Assembly (NCBI RefSeq): GCF_025989185.1
Contig: NZ_JAPDNT010000008.1
Location: 1 to 64,000, forward strand
Length of the DNA: 64,000 nt
Direction: 5' to 3'
Source of the DNA: Limobrevibacterium gyesilva
Lineage (GTDB): Bacteria; Pseudomonadota; Alphaproteobacteria; Acetobacterales; Acetobacteraceae
Below the pieces are notes generated by a model. The model was not told the origin of the DNA and did not search any database. It was given only the letters and a program-made list of their open reading frames with translations. Of this stretch, positions 9,006-17,060 are shown piece after piece. The stretch's first letter is position 1. Each line of letters opens with the position of its first letter. Made by a program: the position numbers and the translations under genes.

Positions 9006-9947
9006 ATGAATGCATCGCTGAAACCCGCCGTCATCCATCTCGGCGCGCCCATGGATCCCTGCCAGGATCGCTACCGCCGGCATTTCCGGCTGCATGTGCT
9101 CGCGGCCGGCGCGCCGCCGCCGGCTGCCGTCGCCGACGAGTCACAAGCCATGATCACCACTGCGCCGGTCACTGCGGGCTTGATGGATGCGCTGCCGCGC
9201 TTGCGGCTGATTGCCGCCTTCGGCGCCGGCGTCGACCGGATCGACCTGGCGGCCGCGCAGGCGCGCGGGATCACCGTGACCAACACGCCGGGCGTCACCG
9301 ATGCCTGCGTGGCCGACATGGCGTTCGGCCTGTTGCTGGCGACGATGCGCGGGATTGCCGCCGGCGACCGGTTCGTGCGCGCGGGCACCTGGGCAGCGGG
9401 GCCGTTCGCACTGAGCCACCGGGTCAGCGGGCGGCGCATCGGCATTCTCGGTCTGGGCCACATCGGGCGGGCCATCGCGCGCCGGGCCGAGGGGTTCGAC
9501 ATGGTGGTAAGCTACCACAGCCGCCACGCGGTCCCCGGCGTGCCCTACGCGCGCAAGGACAGCGTCGTTGCATTGGCGGCGGATGCCGACATCCTCGTGA
9601 TCGCCTGCCCCGGTGGCGCCGCGACGCGGCATCTCGTCGGTGCCGAGGTGCTGCGCGCGCTGGGGCCGCGCGGCGTGTTGGTCAATATCGCGCGCGGCAG
9701 CATCGTGGACGAGGCGGCGCTGATCGCGGCGTTGCAGACCGGCGGCATCGCCGCGGCGGGGCTCGACGTGTTCGCGCAGGAGCCGGAGGTGCCGGCGGCG
9801 CTGCGCACGCTGGACAATGTCGTGCTGACGCCGCATCGCGGCGGCGGCACCTACGAAACGTTCGAGGATGCCGCCGACCTCGTCATCGCCAATCTGCTGG
9901 CGTTCTTCCGCGGCGAGGCGGTGCCGACGCCTGTCGGCGTCGTCTGA
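9006..9947 (+). CDS. D-isomer-specific 2-hydroxyacid dehydrogenase
   Basis: NAD(P)-dependent 2-hydroxyacid/2-ketoacid oxidoreductase, 313 residues from the ATG at 9006 (MNASLKPAVIHLG). An in-frame upstream start exists at 8958 but adds non-conserved sequence inside the divergent promoter. The NAD fold GRRIGILGLGHIGRAIARR sits near residues 140-158. The catalytic triad is visible as Arg in NIARGSIVDE, Glu in DVFAQEPEVP and His in LTPHRGGG. The His is followed by RGGG in place of the more common IGSAT, close to glyoxylate/hydroxypyruvate reductase-like members. Divergent from alanine dehydrogenase; the acetyltransferase follows after 12 bases. Confidence 0.93.
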   Translation: MNASLKPAVIHLGAPMDPCQDRYRRHFRLHVLAAGAPPPAAVADESQAMITTAPVTAGLMDALPRLRLIAAFGAGVDRIDLAAAQARGITVTNTPGVTDACVADMAFGLLLATMRGIAAGDRFVRAGTWAAGPFALSHRVSGRRIGILGLGHIGRAIARRAEGFDMVVSYHSRHAVPGVPYARKDSVVALAADADILVIACPGGAATRHLVGAEVLRALGPRGVLVNIARGSIVDEAALIAALQTGGIAAAGLDVFAQEPEVPAALRTLDNVVLTPHRGGGTYETFEDAADLVIANLLAFFRGEAVPTPVGVV

Positions 9948-9959
9948 CGGCCGGGGGGC

Positions 9960-10508
9960 ATGCCCATCATCCTTCCACCCGGCTTCGAGACGGAACGCCT
10001 CGTGCTGCGCGAGGCGGTGGCCGCCGACGCCGCCGCCATCTTCGCGGAATATGCATCCGATCCCGAGGTCACACGCTTCCTGAGCTTCCCGACGCATCGT
10101 TCGGTGGCGGACGCCGAAGCCTTCCTGGCGACCTGCGAGGCGGCGCGCAAGGCCGGCCGGTCGAATACCTACGTACTCACGCGGCGAAGCGATGGCGCGG
10201 TGCTCGGCGTGATCGACCTGCGCATCGAGACGCCGTTCCGGCTCGGTTTCGGCTACGTGCTGGGGCGGCGGCACTGGGGGCAGGGGCTCATGCCCGAAGC
10301 CCTGGCCGCCTCGGTGCGCTGGGGGGCGGGCCAGGCGGAGATCTGGCGGATGTGGGCGTTCTGCGATGTCGCCAACGTCGCCTCCGCCCGCACCATGGAG
10401 AAGGCCGGGCTGCGATTCGAGGGCGTGCTGCGCCGCTGGATCGTCCATCCCAATCTCGGGCCGGAGCCGCGCGACTGCCGCGCCTATGCTTGGGTGCGCG
10501 AGCCGTAA
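9960..10508 (+). CDS. GNAT-family N-acetyltransferase (RimJ/RimL-like)
   Basis: 182 residues. It opens with FETERLVLREAVAADA, the standard start of RimJ/RimL-type acetyltransferases, and carries the acetyl-CoA pyrophosphate-binding turn RRHWGQGLMPEAL (about residues 101-113). The C-terminal NVASARTMEKAGLRFEGVLRR is also family-typical. It transfers an acetyl group to an amine, perhaps a protein N-terminus or a small molecule. It probably shares a transcript with the preceding dehydrogenase (12-base gap) and converges on the GntR gene, whose stop is 10 bases away. Confidence 0.88.
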   Translation: MPIILPPGFETERLVLREAVAADAAAIFAEYASDPEVTRFLSFPTHRSVADAEAFLATCEAARKAGRSNTYVLTRRSDGAVLGVIDLRIETPFRLGFGYVLGRRHWGQGLMPEALAASVRWGAGQAEIWRMWAFCDVANVASARTMEKAGLRFEGVLRRWIVHPNLGPEPRDCRAYAWVREP

Positions 10509-10518
10509 CCGCGGGCTG

Positions 10519-11277
10519 TCAAATCGCGCCGGCCTTGGTGGTGCGGAACACCACGAGCTGCGGGTGGTTGACCGAGGTCATGTATTCGATCGGGCGGCCG
10601 GCCTCGTCGGACACCAGAAGGCGCAGCAGCAGGATTGCCGCGCCCGGCTTCAGGTGCAGCAGCCGGGCCTCCATGTCATTGCAGAAGCCGATGCCGATCA
10701 GGCGTTCGCCACCGGTGGTGGTGATGCCGTAGCGGTCGTGCAGCAGGCCATACAGCGATTGGCCGGCCATCAGGTCCTCGGCGGCGAGGCCCGGGACGCG
10801 GTCGGCGGGCAGGTGGCTGGTCTCGATGCAGAACGGCGTGTCGTTCACCGTCCACAAGCGGCGGAACACCACCAGCTCGGCTCCCTCGGGCACGTGCAGG
10901 CGCTCGGCGATCTTGCCGGTGGCCCGGGCCTGCTCGAAATGCAGCAGCTTGTTCCCCGGGGTGCCGCCGCCGGCGCGCACGATGCGGGCGATGCCCTGGG
11001 ATGTGTGGGCGTCCACCGGGCGGGCGACGCGCGGGGCGGTGATGCGGGTGCCGCTGGTGCCGTTGCGCTCCAGCAACCCCATCGCCACCAGGCTGTCGAC
11101 GGCCTTGCGCACGGTCATGCGGTTGGCCGCAAGCTGCTCGGCCAGCGCGCGCTCGGAGGGGATGCGGTCGCCGGGGGCGTAACCGGGCCCGGCGATCAGG
11201 TCCTGGATATAGCGCCTGATCTCCAGCCAGACCGGCACGCGCGGCTGTGCCGGGGTGCCCGTTGCGTCGGTGCTCAT
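10519..11277 (-). CDS. GntR-family transcriptional regulator with UTRA ligand domain (HutC subfamily)
   Basis: 252 residues from the ATG at 11275-11277; an in-frame GTG at 11292 is an alternative, and neither has a convincing Shine-Dalgarno. The winged helix-turn-helix spans roughly residues 15-80 (GDRIPSERALAEQLAANRMTV, then RKAVDSL). The UTRA ligand-binding fold fills the rest, including VFRRLWTVNDTPFCIETSHLP. UTRA regulators are usually repressors released by the substrate or an intermediate of the pathway they control. A GGTGTACAAA sequence at 11284-11293, directly before the start, resembles half-sites of this subfamily and could mediate autorepression. Likely targets are the amidase, dehydrogenase and enolase-superfamily genes on the same strand upstream (inference). 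Confidence 0.9.
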   Translation of the reverse strand: MSTDATGTPAQPRVPVWLEIRRYIQDLIAGPGYAPGDRIPSERALAEQLAANRMTVRKAVDSLVAMGLLERNGTSGTRITAPRVARPVDAHTSQGIARIVRAGGGTPGNKLLHFEQARATGKIAERLHVPEGAELVVFRRLWTVNDTPFCIETSHLPADRVPGLAAEDLMAGQSLYGLLHDRYGITTTGGERLIGIGFCNDMEARLLHLKPGAAILLLRLLVSDEAGRPIEYMTSVNHPQLVVFRTTKAGAI

Positions 11278-11329
11278 GGCGGCTTTGTACACCGCCGCAG
11301 CGGAAGATGAACCCCGGCCCGGCTTGCGC

Positions 11330-12712
11330 CTACATCGGCAGGGCGATGTCCTCCCATCCGGTAAGCCGCTCCACGGCGCGACCGATGCGCAGGGTGGTGG
11401 CCTCGTCGAAGGGGCGTCCGACCACTTGCAGGCCGATCGGCAGGCCGGACGCGGTCAGGCCGACGGGCACGCTGAGGGCGGGGTGGCCGGTGACGTTGAA
11501 CGGGATCGTCTGCAAGGGCGAGGCCGCGGCGCTAGCCTCGGCGGGGGCGTCGAAGCGGGGCGCGGGCGCCAGGCCGGAGGCGGTGATGAGGGCGTCGTAG
11601 CGATCCAGCGTGGCGTTCACGGCGTCGGTCAGCTCGCGGCGCAGACGCAACGCCTGGATGACGTCGGCGCCGGTCACGGTGGCGCCCAGGATGAAGCGCA
11701 GGAAGGCGACGGCCCCGAAATCCTGCGGACGCGATTGCATGTCGGCCTCGTGGATGGCGAAGGCTTCCGACAGCATGATCACCCGGCCGCAGGCGCTGAA
11801 CACCGAGAAGTCGGGCAAAGTGACGTCTTCGACCGTGGCGCCCGCGTCGCGCAGCGCGTTGGCGGTGCGATCGATGCCGTCCAGCACCTCCTGCGTGACC
11901 GCCTGGGCGTTGGCGAAGAAGGCGCGCGGGATGCCGATGCGCAGGCCGGCCACGCCGCGCTGCAGGCCGGAGAGGTAGTCGGCCACGGGCACGTCGGCAC
12001 TGGCGGCATCCAGCGGATCATGGCCGGCAATGACCTGCAGGGTGATGGCGGCGTCCTCCACGCTGCGGGTCAGCGGGCCGCAATGGTCGAGCGTGGTGGA
12101 CAACGGGAACACGCCGCGGCGGCTGACGCGGCCATAGCTGGGCTTCAGCCCGACCGTGCCGCAATAGGCGGCGGGCGCGCGGATCGAACCGCCGGTGTCC
12201 GACCCCATGGCCATGCGCACCATGCCCGATGCCACCGCGACGGCCGAGCCGGAGGACGAGCCGCTGGGCACGTGGTCGCGGTTCCAGGGATTGCGTGCCG
12301 GCGGGAACGGCAGGTCGAAGCTGGGGCCGCCGATGGCGAATTCATGCGTCGCCAGCTTGCCCAGCAGCACGCCGCCGGCTTGCGCCAGTTGTGCGGCCAC
12401 GGCGCTGTCGGCCTCCGGCACTACGTCCACGCGCAGCTTCGAGTGGCAGGTCGTGCGGATGCCGGCGGTGTCGTAGATGTCCTTCAGCGCATAGGGAATG
12501 CCGTGCAGCGGGCCGCGATCGGTGCCGGCCTTCAGCTCGGCGTCGGCGCGCCTGGCGTCGGCGAGGGCGCGGGACTCGGTGAGCGTGATGAAGGCGTTCA
12601 GCGCCGGATCGTGCCGGGCGATCTGCGCCAGCGCGGCACGGGTCAGCGCTTCGGAGGTGGTCTGCCCGGCGCGGAGAAGGCGACCGGCTTCGGCGATCGA
12701 GGGCTGTTCCAT
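11330..12712 (-). CDS. Amidase-signature family amidohydrolase (AtzE/GatA-like)
   Basis: 460-residue serine amidase that hydrolyses a carboxamide to acid plus ammonia. The Ser-cisSer-Lys triad is visible: Lys in GIPYALKDIYDTAG (about residues 74-87), cis-Ser in PSGSSSGSAVAVASG (about 152-166) and nucleophile Ser in GSDTGGSIRAPAAYCG (about 172-187). The ATG at 12710-12712 shares one base with the TGA of a 69-residue AtzG-like gene directly upstream, so the two are translationally coupled. That pairing matches AtzE-AtzG of cyanuric-acid/1-carboxybiuret hydrolysis and its many uncharacterised relatives. The actual amide is unknown, since no cyanuric-acid genes are present nearby. Confidence 0.92.
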   Translation of the reverse strand: MEQPSIAEAGRLLRAGQTTSEALTRAALAQIARHDPALNAFITLTESRALADARRADAELKAGTDRGPLHGIPYALKDIYDTAGIRTTCHSKLRVDVVPEADSAVAAQLAQAGGVLLGKLATHEFAIGGPSFDLPFPPARNPWNRDHVPSGSSSGSAVAVASGMVRMAMGSDTGGSIRAPAAYCGTVGLKPSYGRVSRRGVFPLSTTLDHCGPLTRSVEDAAITLQVIAGHDPLDAASADVPVADYLSGLQRGVAGLRIGIPRAFFANAQAVTQEVLDGIDRTANALRDAGATVEDVTLPDFSVFSACGRVIMLSEAFAIHEADMQSRPQDFGAVAFLRFILGATVTGADVIQALRLRRELTDAVNATLDRYDALITASGLAPAPRFDAPAEASAAASPLQTIPFNVTGHPALSVPVGLTASGLPIGLQVVGRPFDEATTLRIGRAVERLTGWEDIALPM

Positions 12713-12921
12713 CAGGCGCCCGCCTTCGGCGTCAGGCGGAAGACGTTCGACGGCTCGGCAGTATGCGTGCGCGGGCCGCGCAGCAAGGCCAGTTGCGCAC
12801 GGAAATCGGCATAGGCGGCCAGGCTGCCGGCGCGGCGGTCAGCGGGGACCGTGACGCCGGCGCGGGCGACCAGACAGTCGAATTCAGCCTCGAGGGCAGC
12901 AGGCGAGAGCGGCTCGGCCAT
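12712..12921 (-). CDS. Small AtzG-like (DUF4089-type) amidase partner
   Basis: 69-residue protein starting at the ATG at 12919-12921 (MAEPLSPAALEAEFDCLVAR). It is mostly helical, with no signal peptide or membrane segment. The pattern of a short acidic helix, a VTVPADRRAGSLAAYADF segment, and a C-terminal tail with EPSNVFRLTP resembles the AtzG/DUF4089 family. Those small GatC-like proteins wrap around and stabilise AtzE amidases. Its TGA shares one base with the amidase ATG (TGATG). The family assignment is from memory of its pattern and not from an alignment. Confidence 0.72.
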   Translation of the reverse strand: MAEPLSPAALEAEFDCLVARAGVTVPADRRAGSLAAYADFRAQLALLRGPRTHTAEPSNVFRLTPKAGA

Positions 12922-12989
12922 GCCGATACATCTCCATGGTGAGGGGAAGGTGCGAGGCCAGGACGACGCCCCGGCCTCGCGGGCAGAGG

Positions 12990-14033
12990 CTAGCTGTTGG
13001 GGCCGCGCTCCATCGAGTACGGCTGCCAGCGGCGCAGGTCGGACTTCACCAGCACCGTCGGGTTCACGCAACTCATCGGCCAGCGCCCGCTCAGCACCAG
13101 GGCAAGCTCCTGCCCGACGCGCCGCTTGCGCGCGGGATCGAAACGCGACGAGGCCGAAGCGGTGTGGGCGGACAGGATGACGTTGTTCATCTGCAGTAGC
13201 GGGTTGTCCTGGCGCGGCGGCTCCTGCTCCAGCACGTCCAGCGCGGCGCCGGCGATCCAGCCCTGTTGCAGGGCGGTGATCATGGCGGCCTCGTCCACCG
13301 TGGGGCCACGGCCGGTGTTGATGAACCAGGCGGTGGGCTTCATCATGCGGAAGTGCTTCTCCTTCAGCATGCCCTTCGCCTCCGGTGTCGCCGGGGCGTG
13401 CATGGACACGAAGTCGGAGTTGCGCAGCACCTCTTCCAGCGTTGCCGGTTCCACCCCATAGGGCGGCATGGCCAGCTCCTCGATGAACGGGTCATAGGCC
13501 ATCATGCGCAGGCCGAACGGCCTGGCGCGCATGGCCACCGCGCGGGCGACGTGGCCGAAGGCGATGAAGCCCAGGGTCGCTCCCATCAGGCGGGGAATCT
13601 GCAGCAGTTGCGGGCGGCCTTCGCGCCAGCGGCCCTCGCGCACCATGCGGTCCTGCTCCACCACCCGGCGCTGGCCGGCGAGCAGCAGGGTCATGGCATG
13701 ATCGGCCACTTCCTCGATGAAGGTGTCCGGGCAGTTGGTGACGGGAATGCCGCGCGCGGTGGCCGCCGCCACGTCCACGTAATCGACGCCGACGGTGCCC
13801 AGGATGATGCCGCGGCACCGCTCCAGGCTGTCGATCATCTTCTTCGAGAACGACATGCCCTTGGCATAGACCGCGTCCGCATCGCGGGCGCCGGCGATGA
13901 AGCCGTCCTCGGTCGCGGGGACCTCGACGATCTCGGCATCGAGGCCGGCGAGCGCCTCCATCTCGTAGTCGTAGCCGCCGCCGTCGACGGTGAAGCTGGC
14001 GCCGGCGGGCGTGGCGATCTTGAATCTGGCCAT
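12990..14033 (-). CDS. 2-hydroxyacid dehydrogenase-family protein (CtBP/PGDH-like) with altered nucleotide motif
   Basis: 347 residues from the ATG at 14031-14033 (MARFKIATPAGASF), which has an upstream GGAGGA about 8 bases away. The catalytic Arg (FINTGRGPTVDEAAM), Glu (DVLEQEPP) and His (LSAHTASAS) are all present, as is a DSFMSMHAP-like loop (DFVSMHAPATPEAKG). The dinucleotide turn reads GFIAFGHVARA where GxGxxG is expected: the first Gly is Ala and the last Gly is Ala. Cofactor binding may therefore differ. It sits between the amidase pair and an enolase-superfamily gene, 11 bases from the latter's stop, so it is likely in the same operon. Confidence 0.88.
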   Translation of the reverse strand: MARFKIATPAGASFTVDGGGYDYEMEALAGLDAEIVEVPATEDGFIAGARDADAVYAKGMSFSKKMIDSLERCRGIILGTVGVDYVDVAAATARGIPVTNCPDTFIEEVADHAMTLLLAGQRRVVEQDRMVREGRWREGRPQLLQIPRLMGATLGFIAFGHVARAVAMRARPFGLRMMAYDPFIEELAMPPYGVEPATLEEVLRNSDFVSMHAPATPEAKGMLKEKHFRMMKPTAWFINTGRGPTVDEAAMITALQQGWIAGAALDVLEQEPPRQDNPLLQMNNVILSAHTASASSRFDPARKRRVGQELALVLSGRWPMSCVNPTVLVKSDLRRWQPYSMERGPNS

Positions 14034-14044
14034 GGTGTCCTCCT

Positions 14045-15220
14045 TCAGGCTTTGGGCGGGCGGGCACGCACGGCCGCCTCGTTGATGTCGATGCCCCAGC
14101 CGGGGCGGGTCGGCAGAACCAGTTCGCCGTTCTCGATGACGGGAACGGCGGTCACGAAATCGTCGCGCCACGGAACGCTGTCGATGTCGATCTCCATGAT
14201 GCGGAAATTCGGCACCGCGGCGCAGAAATGCGCCGACATCACGCTGCACAGATGGCCGTAGAAGTTATGCGGCGCGCAGTTCACTTCATAGATCTCGGCC
14301 ATGGCGGCGATCTTCACCGATTCCGCCAATCCGTTCCACACCACGTCGATGATGGCGACATCGGCGGCATAGGCGTCGAGATACGGCCTGAATTCGCGCC
14401 GGTGGCACAGCGTTTCGTACGAGGCGATCGGGCAGGGGGCGCTGCCGCGGAGCAGCGCCAGTGCGGCCGGATCATGCGTGTCGATCTCGAGCCAGGTCAG
14501 GTCGAACGGGGCCACGGCGTCGGCGATGCGCCGGAAGCCCTCGGTCTTGAAATGGAAGTTGATGTCCAGCATGAGTCCCATTTCGGGTCCGGCGCCGGCC
14601 CGGGCGGCCGCGAGCGTGTCGATGGCGGCCCGTACCGTGCTGTTGTCCCAGTTCAGCTCGGGCCAGCCGGGGCTGCGGCCGAAGCCGGGGGCGAACGAGG
14701 TCAGCGTCTTGCCGTCGAAGGGCAGGATATTGGTCTTCAGCGCCTTGAAGCCGCGCCGGCGGATATCGGCGCAATGTTCCGCCAGGTCGTCATGGCTGCG
14801 CAGCGGCGGCACGCCCATCATTTCCGCATTGCGCACGCGATAGGTGCCGGTATGTGACCAGTAGAGCGGGATTCGGTCCCGCACCGGGCCGCCGAACAGG
14901 GCATAGACGGGCACGCCCAGGTCCTTGCCCTTGATGTCCAGCAGCGCATTCTCGATGGCCGCGATCGCCTGGTGGTTGAGGCCGCCGCGGGACTGGCGCG
15001 TGAGCACATGCAGGGTGGAGACGAGCCGTTCGATCGGCCGCGGGTCCTTGCCGATCAGGTTCGGAGCCAGGGCCTCGATCACGTTCGAGAGGCCGGCGCT
15101 GCCGAAGCTCTCATTGTATTCCGACCAGCCAACGATGCCGCTATCGGTCATGACCTTCAGGAACGAGAAGATCCGCCATCCCGCGTCTGCGCGCAGGGTT
15201 TCTATTGCGGTGATTTTCAT
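14045..15220 (-). CDS. Mandelate racemase / enolase superfamily enzyme
   Basis: 391 residues from the ATG at 15218-15220, with a strong GGGAGGAAAC ribosome site. The N-terminal capping domain starts MKITAIETLRADAG; the C-terminal barrel carries the metal ligands. Visible ligand candidates are Asp in LMLDINFHF, Glu in TWLEIDTHD and Glu in ASYETLCH. The second-strand base motif is FKALKTN (KxN where mandelate racemases have KxK), and a His follows in CAPHNFYGHL. This residue set fits acid-sugar dehydratases or racemases better than muconate cycloisomerases. It abstracts the proton alpha to a carboxylate. Neighbouring dehydrogenase and SDR genes support a sugar-acid or hydroxyacid route (inference). 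Confidence 0.9.
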   Translation of the reverse strand: MKITAIETLRADAGWRIFSFLKVMTDSGIVGWSEYNESFGSAGLSNVIEALAPNLIGKDPRPIERLVSTLHVLTRQSRGGLNHQAIAAIENALLDIKGKDLGVPVYALFGGPVRDRIPLYWSHTGTYRVRNAEMMGVPPLRSHDDLAEHCADIRRRGFKALKTNILPFDGKTLTSFAPGFGRSPGWPELNWDNSTVRAAIDTLAAARAGAGPEMGLMLDINFHFKTEGFRRIADAVAPFDLTWLEIDTHDPAALALLRGSAPCPIASYETLCHRREFRPYLDAYAADVAIIDVVWNGLAESVKIAAMAEIYEVNCAPHNFYGHLCSVMSAHFCAAVPNFRIMEIDIDSVPWRDDFVTAVPVIENGELVLPTRPGWGIDINEAAVRARPPKA

Positions 15221-15315
15221 GTTTCCTCCCGAAAGCGGCGCGGCCGCCTGGGAGGCCAGTGCAACACGGGACGGCGCACGCCACAAGTCATGCGCGGGGA
15301 AAAGGGGAGGATCGG

Positions 15316-16080
15316 ATGAAGAAGCTGCAGGGCAAGATCGCCTGGGTGACCGGGGCGGGCTCGGGAATCGGCGAGGCGGCGGCGCTGGCGCTGGCCGAGG
15401 AAGGCGCGAGCGTGGTGCTGACCGGACGCCGGCGGGAGCCACTGGAGAGCGTCGCGGCCCGCATCGTGGCGGCCGGCGGGGTGGCGGACGTGCAGCCCGG
15501 CGACCTGACGGTGGCGGCGGCCGTGCAGGGCGTTGCCGACCATATCCGCAGCCGTTACGGGCGGCTGGACATCCTGGTGGCGAATGCCGGCGTGAACATT
15601 CCGGACCGGGACTGGTCGCAGCTCACGCCTGCCGGCGCCGAGGCCGTGATCGACGGCAATCTCTCCAGCGCGTTCTACTGTGTCGCCGCCGTGCTGCCGA
15701 TGATGCGCGCGCAGAAGGACGGGGTGCTGATCCACACCGCCAGCATGGCCGGCCGGTTCATCGGCGGGCTCAGCGGTCCCGCCTACACCGCGGCCAAGCA
15801 CGGCGTGGTGGCGATGAGCCACAGCATCAACATGGCCGAATGCGTGAACGGCATCCGCTCCACGGCGGTGCTGCCGGGCGAGGTCGCCACGCCCATTCTC
15901 GACAAGCGGCCAATTCCGGTCAGCGCCGAGGACCGTGCGAAGATGGTCCAGTCGTCGGACGTGGGCGACCTCATCCGCTACATCGCCTGCCTGCCGCCGC
16001 ACGTGGTGATCAACGAGGTGATGATCGCGCCCACCTGGAACCGCGGCTATGTCGCGGCCCTGCAGCGCGCGGGAACCTAG
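15316..16080 (+). CDS. Short-chain dehydrogenase/reductase
   Basis: 254 residues from the ATG at 15316, preceded by GGGGAGG. An upstream in-frame start exists at 15259, but its first 19 codons are not family-like. Nucleotide site TGAGSGIGEAAAL at about residues 12-24, VLTGRR, structural NAG in VANAGVN, catalytic Ser in HTASMAG and YTAAKHG with the Tyr-Lys pair. The C-terminal substrate loop contains PILDKRPIPVS. It is divergent from the enolase-superfamily gene across 95 bases and probably oxidises a polyol or hydroxyacid; the substrate is unknown. Confidence 0.92.
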   Translation: MKKLQGKIAWVTGAGSGIGEAAALALAEEGASVVLTGRRREPLESVAARIVAAGGVADVQPGDLTVAAAVQGVADHIRSRYGRLDILVANAGVNIPDRDWSQLTPAGAEAVIDGNLSSAFYCVAAVLPMMRAQKDGVLIHTASMAGRFIGGLSGPAYTAAKHGVVAMSHSINMAECVNGIRSTAVLPGEVATPILDKRPIPVSAEDRAKMVQSSDVGDLIRYIACLPPHVVINEVMIAPTWNRGYVAALQRAGT

Positions 16081-16107
16081 CCGTTCCCGACCGGGGTGTG
16101 GACGGGA

Positions 16108-16872
16108 TCAATCCAGGTCCGCCACACCCCCGAGCGCAACATCCTGGCGCCTGGCCGCCACGAGCAGGAACGGCGGGCGGTGGCGTTCATCGGCCAGGTT
16201 CGGCCGCGACGCTATCTGTGCGTCGGTCGGGCCCCATTCCTCGACATGGGATATGGCGAACCCGGTTCGGAGCAGCATGTTCATATAGGTCGCGATTGTC
16301 CGGTGTTGCTTGATCACACCTTTCGCGAGCCAATCCGTCGAACGAGGGCCTTCATTCAGATAGCAGTCGATGGGCCAGGTCTTGCGACCGGCGGCATCCA
16401 GGACCCAATTCGGATGGGTGGGAGCGGTGAAGATCGGGTGCTCCACCGAGAAGACCAGGCTTCCACCGGGGACAAGCGAGCGGTGCGCTGCCGACATGAG
16501 CGCGTCCAGGCGTTCGATGTAGTGAAGGGCAAGCGAGCTGTAGACCAGATCGAACGACCCCGTGGGCAATTCGAGATGTTCCATGTCGGCCCTGGCGTAA
16601 GTGATCGCCACGTCCTGGGTGGCAGTCCTGGCCCGCGCCAGCATTCTTTCGGAAACGTCGATGCCCAGGACGTGAGCCGCGCCGTTCTGCCGCGCCCAGC
16701 GGCAGAACCAGCCGAACCCGCAGCCGAGGTCCAGGACCCGGCGCCCGCGCAGATCCGGCAGCAAAGCCCGCAGCGCCGGCCATTCCGCGGCACCGTCCAG
16801 GCCCTCGACCGAACGGCCGAGCCGGCTGTACCCTTCGAAGAATTCCTCGTTGTCGTAGATGTTCTGCGTCAC
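16108..16872 (-). CDS. Class I SAM-dependent methyltransferase, preceded by an attenuator
   Basis: 254 residues from a GTG at 16870-16872, with GGAGAG at 16881-16886 (8-base spacing). The SAM-binding motif I is RVLDLGCGFGWFCRWA (about residues 44-59), the acidic loop is LGIDVSERML, and a LELPTGSFDLVYSSLALHYI segment forms motifs II-III. It resembles UbiE/small-molecule methyltransferases; the acceptor is unknown. It is convergent to the SDR gene. A leader-peptide attenuator (16924-17091) lies upstream with the terminator ending 51 bases before the start codon, so transcription through this gene should depend on translation of Val/Ile codons. By eye its codon use is a little less G+C-rich than its neighbours, which could mean transfer. 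Confidence 0.9.
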   Translation of the reverse strand: MTQNIYDNEEFFEGYSRLGRSVEGLDGAAEWPALRALLPDLRGRRVLDLGCGFGWFCRWARQNGAAHVLGIDVSERMLARARTATQDVAITYARADMEHLELPTGSFDLVYSSLALHYIERLDALMSAAHRSLVPGGSLVFSVEHPIFTAPTHPNWVLDAAGRKTWPIDCYLNEGPRSTDWLAKGVIKQHRTIATYMNMLLRTGFAISHVEEWGPTDAQIASRPNLADERHRPPFLLVAARRQDVALGGVADLD

Positions 16873-16923
16873 CGCACATTCTCTCCGTCTGTTATGCCGT
16901 CGGACGGGGGTGAGAAGGCCGTG

Positions 16924-16951
16924 AAAAAGCCCCGTCCGTTTCCGGCGGGGC
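16924..16951 (-). terminator. Intrinsic terminator of the leader attenuator
   Basis: Read on the minus strand: 6-bp stem (16946-16951 with 16929-16934), a bulged A (16935), an inner CCG/CGG stem (16943-16945 with 16936-16938), a GAAA tetraloop (16939-16942), then five U residues (16924-16928). This is a textbook Rho-independent terminator, placed 51 bases before the methyltransferase start and directly after the leader reading frame. Confidence 0.85.
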
Positions 16952-16958
16952 CTGCTGG

Positions 16959-17008
16959 TCGTGCGCTACGCTCTCAGATCAGCGCGCACGATTCCCCGGC
17001 AACCCGCC
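16959..17008 (-). promoter_or_regulatory. Mutually exclusive RNA hairpins of the attenuator
   Basis: On the minus strand the end of the leader frame forms a perfect 8-bp hairpin (16984-16991 with 16959-16966) whose 17-base loop contains the leader stop codon. Upstream, the G-rich runs at 17003-17008 and 16994-16998 within the leader frame are each complementary to the C-rich 5' arm of the terminator (16944-16949 and 16946-16950). Pairing there would block terminator formation. A ribosome stalled on the early Val/Ile codons leaves these runs free; a ribosome finishing the peptide covers them. Confidence 0.65.
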
Positions 17009-17056
17009 ACTTGGGGTGCTGGTGGTTCTGGCAACGATCCGAATGATCACACACAT
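16979..17056 (-). CDS. Leader peptide, 25 residues, Val/Ile-rich, probably leaderless mRNA
   Basis: Reading frame from ATG (17054-17056) to TGA (16979-16981). The peptide begins MCVIIRIVARTTS: five of residues 3-8 are Val or Ile, the expected control codons for a branched-chain amino-acid (ilv-type) attenuator. The predicted transcription start falls at or beside the A of the ATG, so no Shine-Dalgarno is present or needed. This matches the leaderless trpL described in Sinorhizobium. The frame ends inside a hairpin and is followed by an intrinsic terminator. The unusual point is the downstream gene: a methyltransferase, with no ilv gene anywhere in the window. Confidence 0.72.
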   Translation of the reverse strand: MCVIIRIVARTTSTPSGGLPGNRAR

Positions 17057-17060
17057 GGCC

